Positions 1-11,134 of a DNA stretch of 64,000 bases are shown piece after piece. Source of the DNA: Nyssa sinensis (taxonomy: Eukaryota > Streptophyta > Magnoliopsida > Cornales > Nyssaceae); assembly GCA_008638375.1 (NCBI GenBank), contig CM018036.1, positions 12,324,328 to 12,388,327 on the forward strand, in the 5' to 3' direction. Within the stretch, counting starts at the first letter, position 1, and every line of letters begins with the position of its first letter. The notes beneath the pieces are model-generated. The model searched no databases. It had not been told where the DNA came from and saw only the letters and a list, made by a program, of their open reading frames with translations. Position numbers and translations under genes: made by a program.

Positions 1-453
1 ATATTGATTGAATTATAATGACTTTTCATGGCCAGTGAAGAATGTGTTTAGAAAGATTAGACTACCTGCGAGACTTGAGGTTTTGGAGGATGGTTTTACG
101 TTGGAGATATGCCTGATCGATGTCAAATGGGTCTCTGAGAGAATTCGTCAAGCGAGGAAGCTGAAGCAACATCTTTTGTTTGTGGGTTCCGAAACCCTCC
201 TAGAAAATTTGTTCTGGACGAAGGGGAAATCAGCGGCAAGAAGCGAAAGTAACAACTGTGGGAGCCGAAAGAACCGGCTCGGAAAGTGTCTACTTTCTGA
301 ATACAAATCCGGTCCAAACCAGACGAAAAGTGCCACTTCGCTAGGCTAAAGACCTGTCCGTCTACGCGTTGGGATACGAAAAACAGTGTTCTCGTTCGTG
401 CAGTACAAGGCATCTAAGAGGGACTCCCACCATAATCTCCAATTTTTAGTAAG
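1..453. other. unassigned sequence at the window edge
   Basis: This stretch is less AT-rich than what follows and has overlapping open frames on both strands (plus 8-349, minus 123-413). I recognise no domain in either, and neither shows splice sites or flanking signals that would favour one strand. It may be the end of a gene or transposon that begins outside the window. No gene is called. Confidence 0.3.
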
Positions 454-721
454 AAAGTTAATTTATGGAGCCCATCCGGGCATAACGCACTTGTTAAAAG
501 TAAGAGTCTTGGAAGTCGATAAAAGTTATTAGTGTGGGTTCAATTTTTTCAGCTGTGTGAGTTCACGATTTATTTGATGTGCAAGGTTAATAGACGGTTT
601 GATGCATTCAGAATTTACCTTCTAGGGATAGCTTGTGGTCGAAGGTCCTGGCTGTCATTAAATTAAGTCTTTAAGAGAGTTCCACGTTATTAAAAAAAAA
701 AAAAAAGTTAATTTATGGAGC
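454..721 (+). mobile_element. tRNA-derived SINE with poly-A tail and 18-bp target duplication
   Basis: An insert of about 232 bp (472-703) ends in a run of A (692-703) and is flanked by the same 18 bases, AAAGTTAATTTATGGAGC, at 454-471 and 704-721. Near its start it has a tRNA-like head: an A-box-like stretch (GCATAACGCACTTG) followed by a B-box-like GGGTTCAATT around 537-546. The long duplication plus A tail is the product of target-primed reverse transcription, and the Pol III-like boxes make it a SINE rather than a truncated LINE. The identical flanks suggest a fairly recent insertion. The family name is not known to me. Confidence 0.85.
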
Positions 722-2064
722 TACTATAAAAAAAAAAAATTTACCCTACTCATGAACTTTTTTATTAACTTCTTCAAATTTATGCAATTTTCTTTTTTAG
801 TTATTCTACAGACTCGTGTAATTTTTAAAATTATCTTTTTAAAAGACATTTTTAAATTACTTTTTTCAACAAAAACGTGTTGAAAACATGTCTTTTGAGA
901 CGTCTTTTGAAAATGTATATTTTGTTGAATAAAATTATAAGTGTTCAAAAATTTATTACTCTTTTAAGTTTTTACATTTCTAACCAGAATGAGTTTTTTG
1001 AAAAGACGCTTTTAGAAGCGTTTTTTCCAGAAACACCTTTCAATAAAAATTTTAGACAAAAATCATCTTTTCAAAATACGCTTCAAAAAATCTCATATGC
1101 TCGGATAATAACAAAACAAACTGAGTGGATCTGGGAAATTTTAAAAAAAAAATTTGCATGGGTAAAGTGAAAAATTCCTACTAGAAACGCTACTCCAATC
1201 ATAATCCCTATTTTAACTAACTTTAACTTTTTTAGAATTTTTTTAAATTTAAACTACCATAATTTGAATTTATTTTAATGACTATATTTTTTTAACAAGT
1301 TTTTTTCAACGAATATTTTTTATCTTGAAAATTTATATGGACACATAATTTGTGTTATACAAAAATAAAATAAAATAATTTATTTTTTAAATGTAATTCT
1401 GGATTTAATTTTAGCTCCCATTTAACTTATTTAACTTAACAAATTTTTATTAAATAAAAGATTAATTAAGAAAAAATATTTTTTAAAAATAGTTTTAAAA
1501 AACTCTCACAATTTAATAGGCCAAATTAAAAAATACATTTAATCAATTTAAATATATGACAAACATAATTATAAAAACTACCCCATTAAAAAAAATATAT
1601 TTAATCAATTATATATGTATATATAATAAATGGAGAGTTTTCTCTCTCTACTCTCTCACTCCTCACATTTAAGAGGCAAAAGGGAATCCCCTTATTTTAG
1701 AAGCATGATAAGAATTGTGGTTGGAGTATGATTTTTTAAGCTTGTTCCTTACTTTTAATTAAGGAGCCCCAAATAAGGAGTCCTTTGGAGATGTCAAGGA
1801 ATTTGTATTGGAACGTCGCTTTTCGCTTCAAGAACGAGTAGACGAAAGCTTACTAAAAATTCAATTTAGTAAAACAATCATTTCATTTTTTTAATGGAAT
1901 CTTTAAGCATGTTTCATAAAAATATTATGCCTATAGACAAAACTAGGATGAGGCTATAAACTAGTACTTTCATTGATTTGAGTTTTTGCTCCGAGGCATG
2001 CCTTTTTAAAACTTATTAACCCGATCGACCTGAGTTGTTTTGAACTCATTTTTCGCATCCACAT
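722..2064. other. AT-rich intergenic stretch without a gene
   Basis: This is very AT-rich sequence with many short A and T runs. Open frames here (for example plus 877-1170 and minus 724-948) are Lys/Phe/Ile-rich, as expected from base composition, and show no domain. Around 1640-1800 a CT-rich patch precedes two copies of an AAGGAGCCCC/AAGGAGTCC-like word, perhaps the remains of a small element. Nothing else is supportable. Confidence 0.5.
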
Positions 2065-2310
2065 AGTTTTTAAAATCATATCTTCAATATATAATTTTGA
2101 ACCAAGTTTACAATAGAATCGCATCTTCAAAATGCGAGTTTATAGTCACATATTCAAGATGCGATTATGGATTAACCATCTTGTGTAATTAAAAAAATAA
2201 TTAAGACTCATGTATGTATTAAAATAGCATCTTCAAGATGTGAGTTTACAGTTGCATCTTAGAGATATGATTTTAGACTCGGATCTTGAAGATATGAGTT
2301 TTTAAGTTAA
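2065..2310 (+). repeat. degenerate array of short palindromes of the GCATCTTGAAGATGC type
   Basis: A word like GCATCTTCAAGATGC, its own reverse complement apart from small changes, recurs every 25-45 bases, joined by GAGTTTA-like spacers. The same array, with the same AT-rich middle section, is found again at 39198-39560. The two share spacers and orientation, so they are copies of one dispersed repeat family rather than chance palindromes. Host element unknown. Confidence 0.6.
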
Positions 2311-2689
2311 TAAAACCATCCAACTAGTCATGCACTTGGTTCAATTGCTCAGTTTTTTATCTCTCACTCCCTTAACTCATAAAGGAACAAAAGTTATCGT
2401 TGTTGAGACAGAGAAGCAGAGAAAAAGGTGATTTGCATCAAAGAAATAGAAAAAAGAATCGCACGACACCTTTATTGTCAAAGCTCAACCCTAGCCCTAG
2501 TCATACCCAATAGTCGTTGAGGAAAGTGTATATATACACCCAAGGTCAACTTAGTTTCTCACTCTCACTATCATTCTTACTAAATCTTTCTCCTTATTTT
2601 ATTTTCCCAAAACAACATACACATAATTTTAAAAAAATTAAAATGTTTTGTGTGTCCCTCTCTCTATTGTATTACATCCTGAAATCCAC

Positions 2690-4300
2690 CCTATATAGAT
2701 TAGGGTATGCAAGCTAGCATACTTAATAGGCTTCAAACGTAATTCACATCACAATAAGATCAAATATGCAGCGGAAGTAACTATACAAGTACACATTCAT
2801 CCAACAAGAGCTTCTAGACCAGCTAATTTTTTTTACATACATATGTACTACATTAGTATTGCTATTAAATCAGTTGTGAGTCTCATATCCCACGTTCACA
2901 TTTTTCCTTCACGCATCATTCCAATTGTGGGTTCCATACCCCACGTTCATATCATTTCATCACTACATTCACATCATTTCATCACTCTTCACTTTCGCTA
3001 TAGGTCACATACCTCATGTTCACATCACTTCATCACTACGTTCACATCATTTCATCACTACGTTCACATCACTTCATCATTCTTCATTCTAGTTGTGGGT
3101 CCCAAACATCACATTCACTTATGTCCTTCACACTTCACTCCACTTGTAAGTCCCATAGCCCACGTTCACTTTACCTGTACATGTCATGGATAAATCTATG
3201 TAAGTTTCGTGAAAAGCTCATGAGTAATTCTATTACCTTGTCATGAATTATCAACTAATAGCATTTTGAAGCATAAGATATTTCGTGATATATATTCGCT
3301 ATCGATTGATCACATTTTTTATAGCACATGGTACAAGACACTTAAATCAAGGCATTTAAATAAGTAGCATTTAACACATAGTCTTGTACGAAAAAATTTC
3401 AGCAAATGGTTCACAAAGTAGGAAGCTTGTCAAACAAGTAAACACATTACAGGGTTGCCAATTTGTGGTAAGAGTACTTCAAATAGCATATTCATGTAAA
3501 AGAGTAGGAATTAAATCAATTTCTTAAAAACAAAGTGATAAAATCCTATTTGCATAAAGAGGGTAAAACTCATTATCATATAAAGCATAATAGATAAAAT
3601 CATTTTTACATGAACGAAGGATTGAAAAGCTTCTTCCATTTCTTATTTGTGCTTGTTTTCACTTGCAGGATGAATCTTTGTCGACCCAGGCTCTAATGTT
3701 TTACATATGGGTTTATATTTTTATCTATAGACCAATACTCATGGGAGATCTCCATGCCTTCTTATGGGCAATATTCGTGGTGAGTCCTGAAGGATCTCAC
3801 TATCTCATGGCACTTATGCACAATTATCTTGAATTACCATTTCACAAAAGAAGAATCACATATTCAAAATTTGTTTTTCAAGAATATAGGATTTGAGAGT
3901 AATTTAAAACATAACTTGATAATAAGATTCACAAGCATTAAAGAACATGAGTTGAATCATCAACAGTATGAAAACATGAATTGTAGCATACTTTAAATCA
4001 AAACATGTGGCATGCTTGCAAACAGGAAGTTCAAATAGCTCATATTCGAATCTGGTTACTTCATAAAATATGGAAGTAAAATCTCTACTCTAAAGTACAA
4101 GATTACTCACCTCGGGTCTTTAGTTCTTATTTCTTATTTCACTTTCTACATCAGTCTCTTTATCATGTGTCCTTCCTTCATCTGGTGATCCTAGATCACA
4201 AGTCAAACTAAGCTTAATATCTTAAAAAATATGTTATTTAATTTAATCATCGTTTCTTTGACATTTTTAGTCTAAATCGACTCCATTTTTGGACTTAGTG
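2690..4300. mobile_element. possible degenerate LTR-like sequence
   Basis: The region lacks coding sequence but has features seen in the clear long LTRs of this window. There is a CAGCGGAAGT-type word near 2769 and a TTACTCACCTCGG stretch near 4104, resembling TTACTTACCTCAG at 12700 in the long LTR at 11135-15519. This suggests an old LTR on the minus strand, without recognisable ends or target duplication. The call is weak. Confidence 0.3.
2880..3180 (+). repeat. degenerate tandem repeat of a ~22-bp CATTCACATCATTTCATCACTA-like unit
   Basis: Units built on TTCACATCATTTCATCAC repeat imperfectly, interleaved with a longer unit containing GTGGGTCCCATACCCACGTTC. Open frames across it translate as His/Ser-rich peptides only because of the repeat. 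It is a minisatellite-like array inside the possible LTR remnant. Confidence 0.6.
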
Positions 4301-5259
4301 GCCCTCGAACATATGTGCATGTGAACAATGTTTGAAAGTGAGAAGAGAGTAACAACGTTTGCTAAACTTTTTTATGCAATTATCACACAAAAAATATATT
4401 TATCTATGCTTTTATTATTAAAAGAACAATGTGAATGACATGTAAATGAATAATGTGAACTGTTATGCCTTAAGTAAAACTAAATTAAAACTTTCCCGTT
4501 GAGGACTAACAAAACAGAATATTAAATTTGTATGAAGGTTGTAAATGGCGAAAAGACGTGTATGCACAACGCTTCATTCGAGTGAAGCTCGAGACTACTT
4601 ACAAATCTCAATGGAGTTTCTCAACCTAGTATAACTCACAAATTTAGTGTAACTCGAGTTAATTTTATTTTAGAAAAATGTTGAGAAACAAAAAAAAAAA
4701 AAGATTCATCATCAAAACACCAAAGGAATTCTCAAAATATCAAGAGTTCCTCGACTGGTAGCCGGCCCTTAATGGCATGCTACAAAGATCTAGTGGGTCA
4801 AAAGTGGTCTGGAAAAATACATGAGTTTATGAACCAACTAACTGATGCTATTCAAAATTCACACACGTTGGACATGTAATAATTGGACAAGCTTACGATG
4901 GACTGTCAACAGTTGGTCACACCAAAGATACTAGTCTAAGATGGCCAAGATTGTTCGAGAAAATATATGAGCTTAAGATATATTATCGTTGGAATAGACT
5001 TCGAGTACCACGAACATGTTTAGCGGATTTGTGTAAAGACAAAACATGTGGTACACCGAAGTCATAAACAAGCTTAAGATAGAGAATGATGAAATACAAC
5101 GATACTTAAATTGATTACATGCAATAAAATATGAAAAAAATGAGCATTTCCATCCAAAAGAAAAAAAACTATTATGAAGATTATTGATGATGAGCTAGTG
5201 GTGTCTAACCCCGAACTATCAAACTACACAGATGATGATAGTAATGATCATTTTAATAC
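4300..5259. other. non-genic flank of the first MULE-like element
   Basis: I see no gene. From about 4740 the sequence is less AT-rich and could be decayed coding sequence (plus-strand frames are broken by several stops), but no family is recognisable. It continues directly into the left target duplication of the MULE-like element, so with 10836 onwards it was one contiguous stretch before that insertion. Confidence 0.35.
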
Positions 5260-5715
5260 GGGATAATTACACTTACCTCCCCTAGGGTCTCTAATAATTC
5301 TGGAAACTACCTCTATAATTTTTGAAATAACATTGCACTCTTTCTGGTTCATGTGAGAGTCACAGATTCTCCTTGCCGTCAGTAACCGTTATTGACATAA
5401 ACGGAATCTGATGACGTAAGCATGAATTTTTTTTTCAAATGCCAGTTTTACCCTTACAAATATTACAAGGAAAAGACTATCCTTACATATTATTGTAAAA
5501 TGACAATATTACCAAACAACCTTCTTCATCCATTTCTATAAAATCTATCCCTCTAACCTTTTTTTTTTTGTGTAACCAATCCATCTTGCAAATAAATTAA
5601 CCTGTGTAAATCAAATTTTGGAAAACTCACATATTTTCTCATATTTGAGTAAGAAAATGTTTTGATTGTTGCTAATAATTTTATATGTGCATATATATAA
5701 ATCTAACATCGTGTT

Positions 5716-5718
<3 letters not shown>

Positions 5719-5757
<39 letters not shown>
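5719..5757. repeat. (AT)n microsatellite
   Basis: About 19 uninterrupted AT dinucleotides inside the MULE-like element. Confidence 0.95.
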
Positions 5758-5762
<5 letters not shown>

Positions 5763-7144
5763 GACAGATACTCTTCTATGGTGGAAGAACAGATAACCAT
5801 AGCTAAACCATTTCCAATAAAACCAAATCTCAAACCCACTTCAAAAAAATCCACATCAACCCCAGAATCGAAGTACAGGAAATCATTTAAAACCCAACCC
5901 ACCTAAATCCTAATCTCTCCATAACCTCTCGATCCTCCCCCTCTTTCTCCCCTACACCGCCGTATGACTTCACCGCCATTCAATTTGCCACTATCACCAT
6001 ATTCTCTACCCAAACGCTTGAGCCCAAGGCCACTATCTTTGCCTTCATTGACACTGCAACCTTCGCCTCCTTCCACTCTAACAACCACCATTTTTTTTGT
6101 TTTTTTTTTTTTTTGTTTCTAAAACTCATTTATGCAACCTATGCTTTTGGGGTATGCAAATAAGGATGCAACTATAAGGAATCTATTTTGTCGTGGATAT
6201 GTACATCATTCATATGAATATAGATGTGCGAGTTATTCTTGAATCTGGGCAAATAAATAAATATATATATATATATATATATAAACCCATCAAATTCTCA
6301 ATTTTAGCATTTTTGTGGGTCAATCCCTTCATGGGTTTTGTTTACTCTCAACTTCGTGGGTTCAATCCCGTGATGGGTTTGTGGTTTTTCTCAACTTATC
6401 ACATACCAATTTGTTATCTAAATATTCCTTGTTTTAAAATTTATAGATAATAATAGTAAATTAGGACTTCATGCGTGTATAAATATATATATGTGAATAT
6501 ATACATACAAAGATGAAACAAACTTTATCTGTAAGAAACAAAAAAGATGAACAAAAAATAATTTTTTAATTTATTGCACAAATAACCCAGTTGCTTCCGC
6601 CATCTTTCTACAATTTCAAGGGAGAGAAAATATGGTGAAAGGGTGTTTATAAATTTCATTACGCGGCCAAAACCCCCCATTGCACAATCCGAGATCCGTC
6701 AATTTTCATGACCGAAGGTGGAGGGAATGTGTGATGGTGGGTTTGATCAATGGGTTTAGTAAAGAGAGATAAGAAAGTGTTGTGCAGAAATATATGGGTT
6801 TAGAGAGAGAATGGAATATTGGTGTAACACCCAAACTTTATTTTATTGTTTAATCAATGTAATGAAGTTTTTTGGGAATGTAATGCAGTGATTTAGCTAT
6901 TTAAGTCCTATTTTAATCACAAATCAAACTTGAATTAGTTAAACATGGAAAACACAACGAAATAAAAATCGGCACGAGGCCTTTGACATCGAAGCCAACT
7001 TAAATAGGGAATGACTAGAAGAAACCGTTTCACAAAAAGAGTAATAGAAAAGAAATTATAAAAGAAATAGCCAAAATAGAAATCTGCGCCAACCAAACGA
7101 GGCATAGGCCCAAAATGAGGGGAAAATGCCAAAAGTGAGGCAAA

Positions 7145-7217
7145 GGGGATTTGAACCCTTGACCAAGTGAGGGAAGTATAAAGGCATCCAAAAATATACT
7201 AAGTGGGCTGTCAGCAC
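7145..7217 (-). other. tRNA-like module in LTR copy A (B-box-like and weak A-box-like)
   Basis: Read on the minus strand, 7145-7157 gives GGTTCAAATCCCC, a full match to the Pol III B-box consensus. A degenerate A-box-like word lies at about 7198-7214. The same module is clearer on the plus strand of the inverted LTR at 15023-15090. Whether it is active is unknown. Confidence 0.45.
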
Positions 7218-7541
7218 TTTTGTGCTTAGTTATGGAACAGAAATGTATATGACCTCAATTTAGCCAAGCCCACCTCCCAAATTGGCCAATGGCCATTCAT
7301 GCAACACCTTAATCCCACATCACCCTCTACTTCAGCCCACATCATCACATCTAAACCTCAGCCCTCATCATCATACCCCAAACCCTAAGAATGCATGCAT
7401 AGGTGTACACTTATATATGTATGAGTTATACATTTTTGAAACACATGAAGTGTGTGATGTGTATCCAGACATTGCGTGTGCTGGGCATTCAGAAGCTGTG
7501 AGTGTGAGAGACTCAAACAGTGTGGGCGCATGAGTGATTGT

Positions 7542-7542
<1 letters not shown>

Positions 7543-7579
<37 letters not shown>

Positions 7580-7625
7580 CTGTGTGTATATACAAGTGTG
7601 TGTGTGTGTGTGCATACATGTGTGC
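7543..7625. repeat. (GA)n followed by (GT)n microsatellite
   Basis: About 17 GA units, then a short spacer and about nine GT units, inside LTR copy A. Open frames through it are low-complexity only. Confidence 0.95.
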
Positions 7626-8680
7626 GTGTCCACTCGGAGATGCACAAAGAGGGAGAAGACTAAGCTGATTTGAGAGGACTAAGTTGAGCCACTGAGTTAA
7701 CAAGTAGCCACTGTCTAGAAGGTATAAGAATACCATAAGTTGAAATTTTCCTTTGAAATATCCTTGTGTTGTTTCAGTGTTATTTAGTGTCTAAACTGCA
7801 TGCATGGTATTTAGCAATGATATTCTTGCATAAGGAGTGAGGTTTGGACCCCAGATGACTCAAAAACACTAGATCATACACCCACTTCCATGGATGACCA
7901 CTTTAGAGTTTGGGTCTGAATCGACCAAAACAGAACCCCATTCTTTCATTTAGGACTAAAACAAGATCCTCCAAGGATTCCAAATCTGTTGGAATCATTT
8001 CAAATAGATGAGAAATAGGGAAGAAAACCCCACTTACAGTCATGGTTCAAGAATCGGGTTCTAGAAATGGAGTTCCAAAAATGGATTCTTGGAACGTGGC
8101 TTTGAAGCCACTAGACCAAGGATCACATTGAACCAAATCTCACAAGAATTAGTGAAGAAATGGGTGTGTGCGACCTAGTTGTAGGTCTAGGCTAACCAAG
8201 TCATCATAGCTTCTAGAGCTCGATTTGAGCTCTCAAACGAATGCCAGAACCCTACCCATGCCTTCAGCAGCCTACGAGACCCAAAAACAAAGAGTAAAAC
8301 AACCCTCATATGCACGAAATAGGAGAAGATGAAAACCTGGAATTAGGGCTATAGTACGAGTGAAGGGGGGGAGACGATGAACAGTATCATTAAAACGGCA
8401 CTGTTTAAAACCAACCTTGCCACACGACACCTTTTTGGATTATGTAATATTTTAAAGTTAAAACCTAAAGCTACGTCATTTTGAGAATGAGGCAGTAAGT
8501 GGAACGACGACGTTTCATTTATGTGTTTTAAAATCTGAATACTGATCTGTTTGGTTACGGAGTTAATAGGTTTAATTAATGTTCACGTGAGGAACGAGGA
8601 TAACCTATCCTCGGATTTACTCCATTATCCACTGTTTGGACCAAGAAAAATCAGAAAAAAAAGGGGGAGTCGTAGCTCTC

Positions 8681-8738
8681 CTAAATCGAACCTGTGACCT
8701 GTTAGGGGAAGTGGCAGTGAGTCAACCACTGTGCCACC
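8681..8738 (-). other. second tRNA-like module in LTR copy A
   Basis: On the minus strand the order is GGTGGCACAGTGGTTG (8723-8738), which fits the Pol III A box, then AGGTTCGATTTAG (8681-8693), which fits the B box. The spacing is about that of a tRNA gene. An equivalent module with the same strand and order is at 20403-20460 in a related LTR. Confidence 0.5.
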
Positions 8739-10835
8739 TATTACGTGCCCATTGTAAACTCAGCCGAAAATATATATATATATATATATATATTATACTG
8801 TTATTATTAAATTTAATTAATTAATTTAAAGATACGTAAATGTCCAATGTCCAAATTAATTAAATAGGGTATTTTGACTATGTCGGACATTCTGGACCCA
8901 ATGGTAAGGTCCATTTTGTCAACCGGAGTTCTGAAAAAGTAAGTCACATAAAACATGAAATTAACATTTTGCCCTTAGGGGTATCTGAAGCCGAATAAGA
9001 AGCCAGTGAATGCCTAGATTTATTTTCTTGGACGTTTCGGACTCAACGGTGGAGTCCACTTACCCAAATAAAATACTCTGAAGGCCGATGTAATAAATTT
9101 AGCAACCTTAAGAATATAATTAAATAATACCGAGAGAGTTAAAATAAATCACGAATGTTAACATCGACCTAAATAATTGAGATGAGTTAATAACAATTAA
9201 ATTTATGATTTATAGGAACCTCCAAAGGGAAGGAGAAAGAGACTCGAATTTGTAAAATTACTGAAAGTTATTTTTGAAGTAAGTAATTTTGATGCTTTAA
9301 TATGGGTTATTCCTAACCAGTCACACTTATTTTCATATGCTACCAAATTTGTACTCTATCACTACCTAATGTACTTGATTTAAAGCCAATCGACTTATGG
9401 TTATCAATTATGCATGTTCTTTGGATTTGACTTTCTTACTTACATCATTGTGAACTTGATTGTTGATACTTGAGCATCGTTATGCCTTCATGTATGCCAT
9501 GTCATGATCCTATGAAGTATCATTTTGATGGAAATCTTATACACATGATTAGATATCCCATGAGATGTTTTGTTGACCATGACATTTTGTATGTGCTCGG
9601 GGTTGTGCTCAGTCACAACGACCCACTTACTCATAGATGGCGTTTAGGACCTTTGGGGTCATTTGGGACTTGTGATAAAAGAACTCTTACGCTTTTCAGT
9701 TAGCCCAAGAGAGGGGTGAAGCTGAATGTGCATTTTGGGGGTATGCCGGGCCTTATTTGTTTACGCGTCTGTTTTGTTAGAACTCAATATCTGATATTTT
9801 TGATGTTCATTAGATGATCATATTTTAAATCCTGTAAATGATCATATTATTCCAAGCATGTTACACTTTTGATTGGCTAACGTTTTGTTTATGGAAGCGA
9901 TTCATCATGATAGGTTAGATCCCATTTTGATTGATTTGTTATCATCTTCTAGTATCTTATGTTGGGATAAGCCTTTTGGACCCTCGGGTCAGTGTTGCAC
10001 ATCTTGGTGACTGGCTATGTATATACACATTGCTCATTTGGCTATTGGCTATCTGTTATCTTATTCTTGGATCATTCTTGTGAACTAACCCTAACCCATG
10101 TTAAAGCTTGGAAATTACTTATTGGGCTTTGTTAGCTCACCCCTCCCTTATTTTTTTCAGGACAACAAGAAGTAGGAGAACCCGCAGGCGCTCTAGAGGT
10201 TTAGACACCTACTAACCACTAGTAGCTCTTTTTGGTGAGTTTTTGTATTAAATTAAATACTGGAAGGTCTTAATATCTCCTATGTCACCACGGTCCTGTC
10301 AGTTGTGTTTTGGAGGATCTGTACTTATAAACACTTATGTTTTTTTTTTGCATGTATTAAATGATGTCCTGACTATGCTATCAGATTTACTGTTGACTAT
10401 AAATTGTTTTATTAAAAACCTTACTTAACATTTCAGATACTTTTGACTGGGGAACGGCCCACGGGCCGCAGACCTAGTCACGGACCCCTAATCCGCATAG
10501 GGTGAGTTTTGGGTCGTGACAATTAGAGAGAGAGAGAGAGAGAGAAAGTGAGTTATTAATGGAGCATAAGTGTTAGAGAGAGAGGATTTGTTACAGGAGT
10601 TTTTGTTGGGTTTGTTCGAGAGAGAGAGGGGTGGAGATCTTGAGTTTGTTAGAGAGAGAAAAGATTTTTTGCTTAAAAATATTGTTAAAATGTAAGGATA
10701 AAAGGGTAAATGAGAGAATTTTGTTAACGGTGTTAATCCAATAACTCTGATAGGGGGGACAATGTTATTTCAGAAATTATAAGGGTAGTTTTTGCAATTG
10801 TCAGAAACCTTATGAGAGGTAAGTGTAATTATCCC

Positions 10836-11134
10836 TTTTAAAAAATATTTGCCTTCTTATATGATCGTGAACAAAAAGTCACTTTGTTGCTTGGAATGAC
10901 GTCATTAATTATGTATTGTATTGATGAACCTGTGACGGTTCCTTATTCTTTTCCAATTATGTTTAATGAAAACCTACTATCGTATTTTAGACATTATGGA
11001 CCATGAATCAGATTTTCCATTTGTAGTTACAAATTTTGGCATTGTATTTTATGTCGCAGTTATAGTTAGAGTTATATATCGACTTCGAACATTGCCCAAC
11101 CCAGAACCTATTGATCCATCAGTGCTACACTTGT
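10836..11134 (+). pseudogene. plant mobile domain (PMD)-type gene, fragment 1
   Basis: Reading on the plus strand gives a short open stretch (10966-11134) ending in a PIDPSVLHL-like run, the kind of sequence that precedes the mobile domain in transposon-borne PMD (MAIN-like) proteins. It stops exactly at the 5-bp target duplication of the LTR at 11135. The frame resumes at 15520 with a degenerate continuation. PMD proteins are found in plant genomes both as host genes (the MAIL family) and inside MULE and gypsy elements; this copy is dead. Confidence 0.45.

Larger units (their letters stand above)
6823..10521 (+). mobile_element. lone 3.7-kb LTR of a long-LTR gypsy-like family (copy A)
   Basis: It starts TGTAACACCC and ends GGGTCGTGACA, so has TG...CA ends. 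It is flanked by ATTGG (6818-6822) and ATTAG (10522-10526), a 5-bp duplication with one transition. The 3.7 kb contains no gag or pol and no second LTR, so it is a solo LTR left by recombination between LTRs, or a non-coding derivative. Similar ends and internal words (for example a GGACTCAACGGTGGAGTCC-like block near 9047) recur in the LTRs at 11135-15519, 18880-22070, 22829-26152 and 26160-30131. The GTCGTGACA end is common in plant Ty3/gypsy chromoviruses such as the Tekay/Del group; that assignment is inference. Confidence 0.75.
5260..10835. mobile_element. MULE-like DNA transposon with long terminal inverted repeats
   Basis: The left end begins GGGATAATTACACTTACC and runs for about 80 bases through a block around AATTTTTGAAATAACATTG. 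The right end (about 10740-10835) is the reverse complement of the same block, ending GTGTAATTATCCC. Flanks are TTTTAATAC (5251-5259) and TTTTAAAAA (10836-10844), a 7/9 match to a 9-bp duplication, which with long TIRs points to the Mutator-like superfamily. Without the nested LTR (6823-10521) the element is about 1.9 kb and has no transposase. Its interior has CT/GA-rich subterminal sequence, an (AT)n run and a non-repetitive block around 5770-6090 that could be captured host sequence, source not recognised. The same TIR family recurs at 51376-54200 and about 62327-62600. Confidence 0.75.

Noticed and set aside
8..349. 113-codon frame at the left edge (and an antisense one at 123-413)
   Set aside because: No recognisable domain, and both strands are open. 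It may be part of something outside the window, but it cannot be supported.
2065..2310. CRISPR-like array of palindromic repeats
   Set aside because: Repeats and spacers are too degenerate and irregular, and the context is a plant nuclear genome.
7371..7736. 121-codon minus frame with Ser-Leu repeats
   Set aside because: Produced by the (GA)n(GT)n microsatellite in an LTR.
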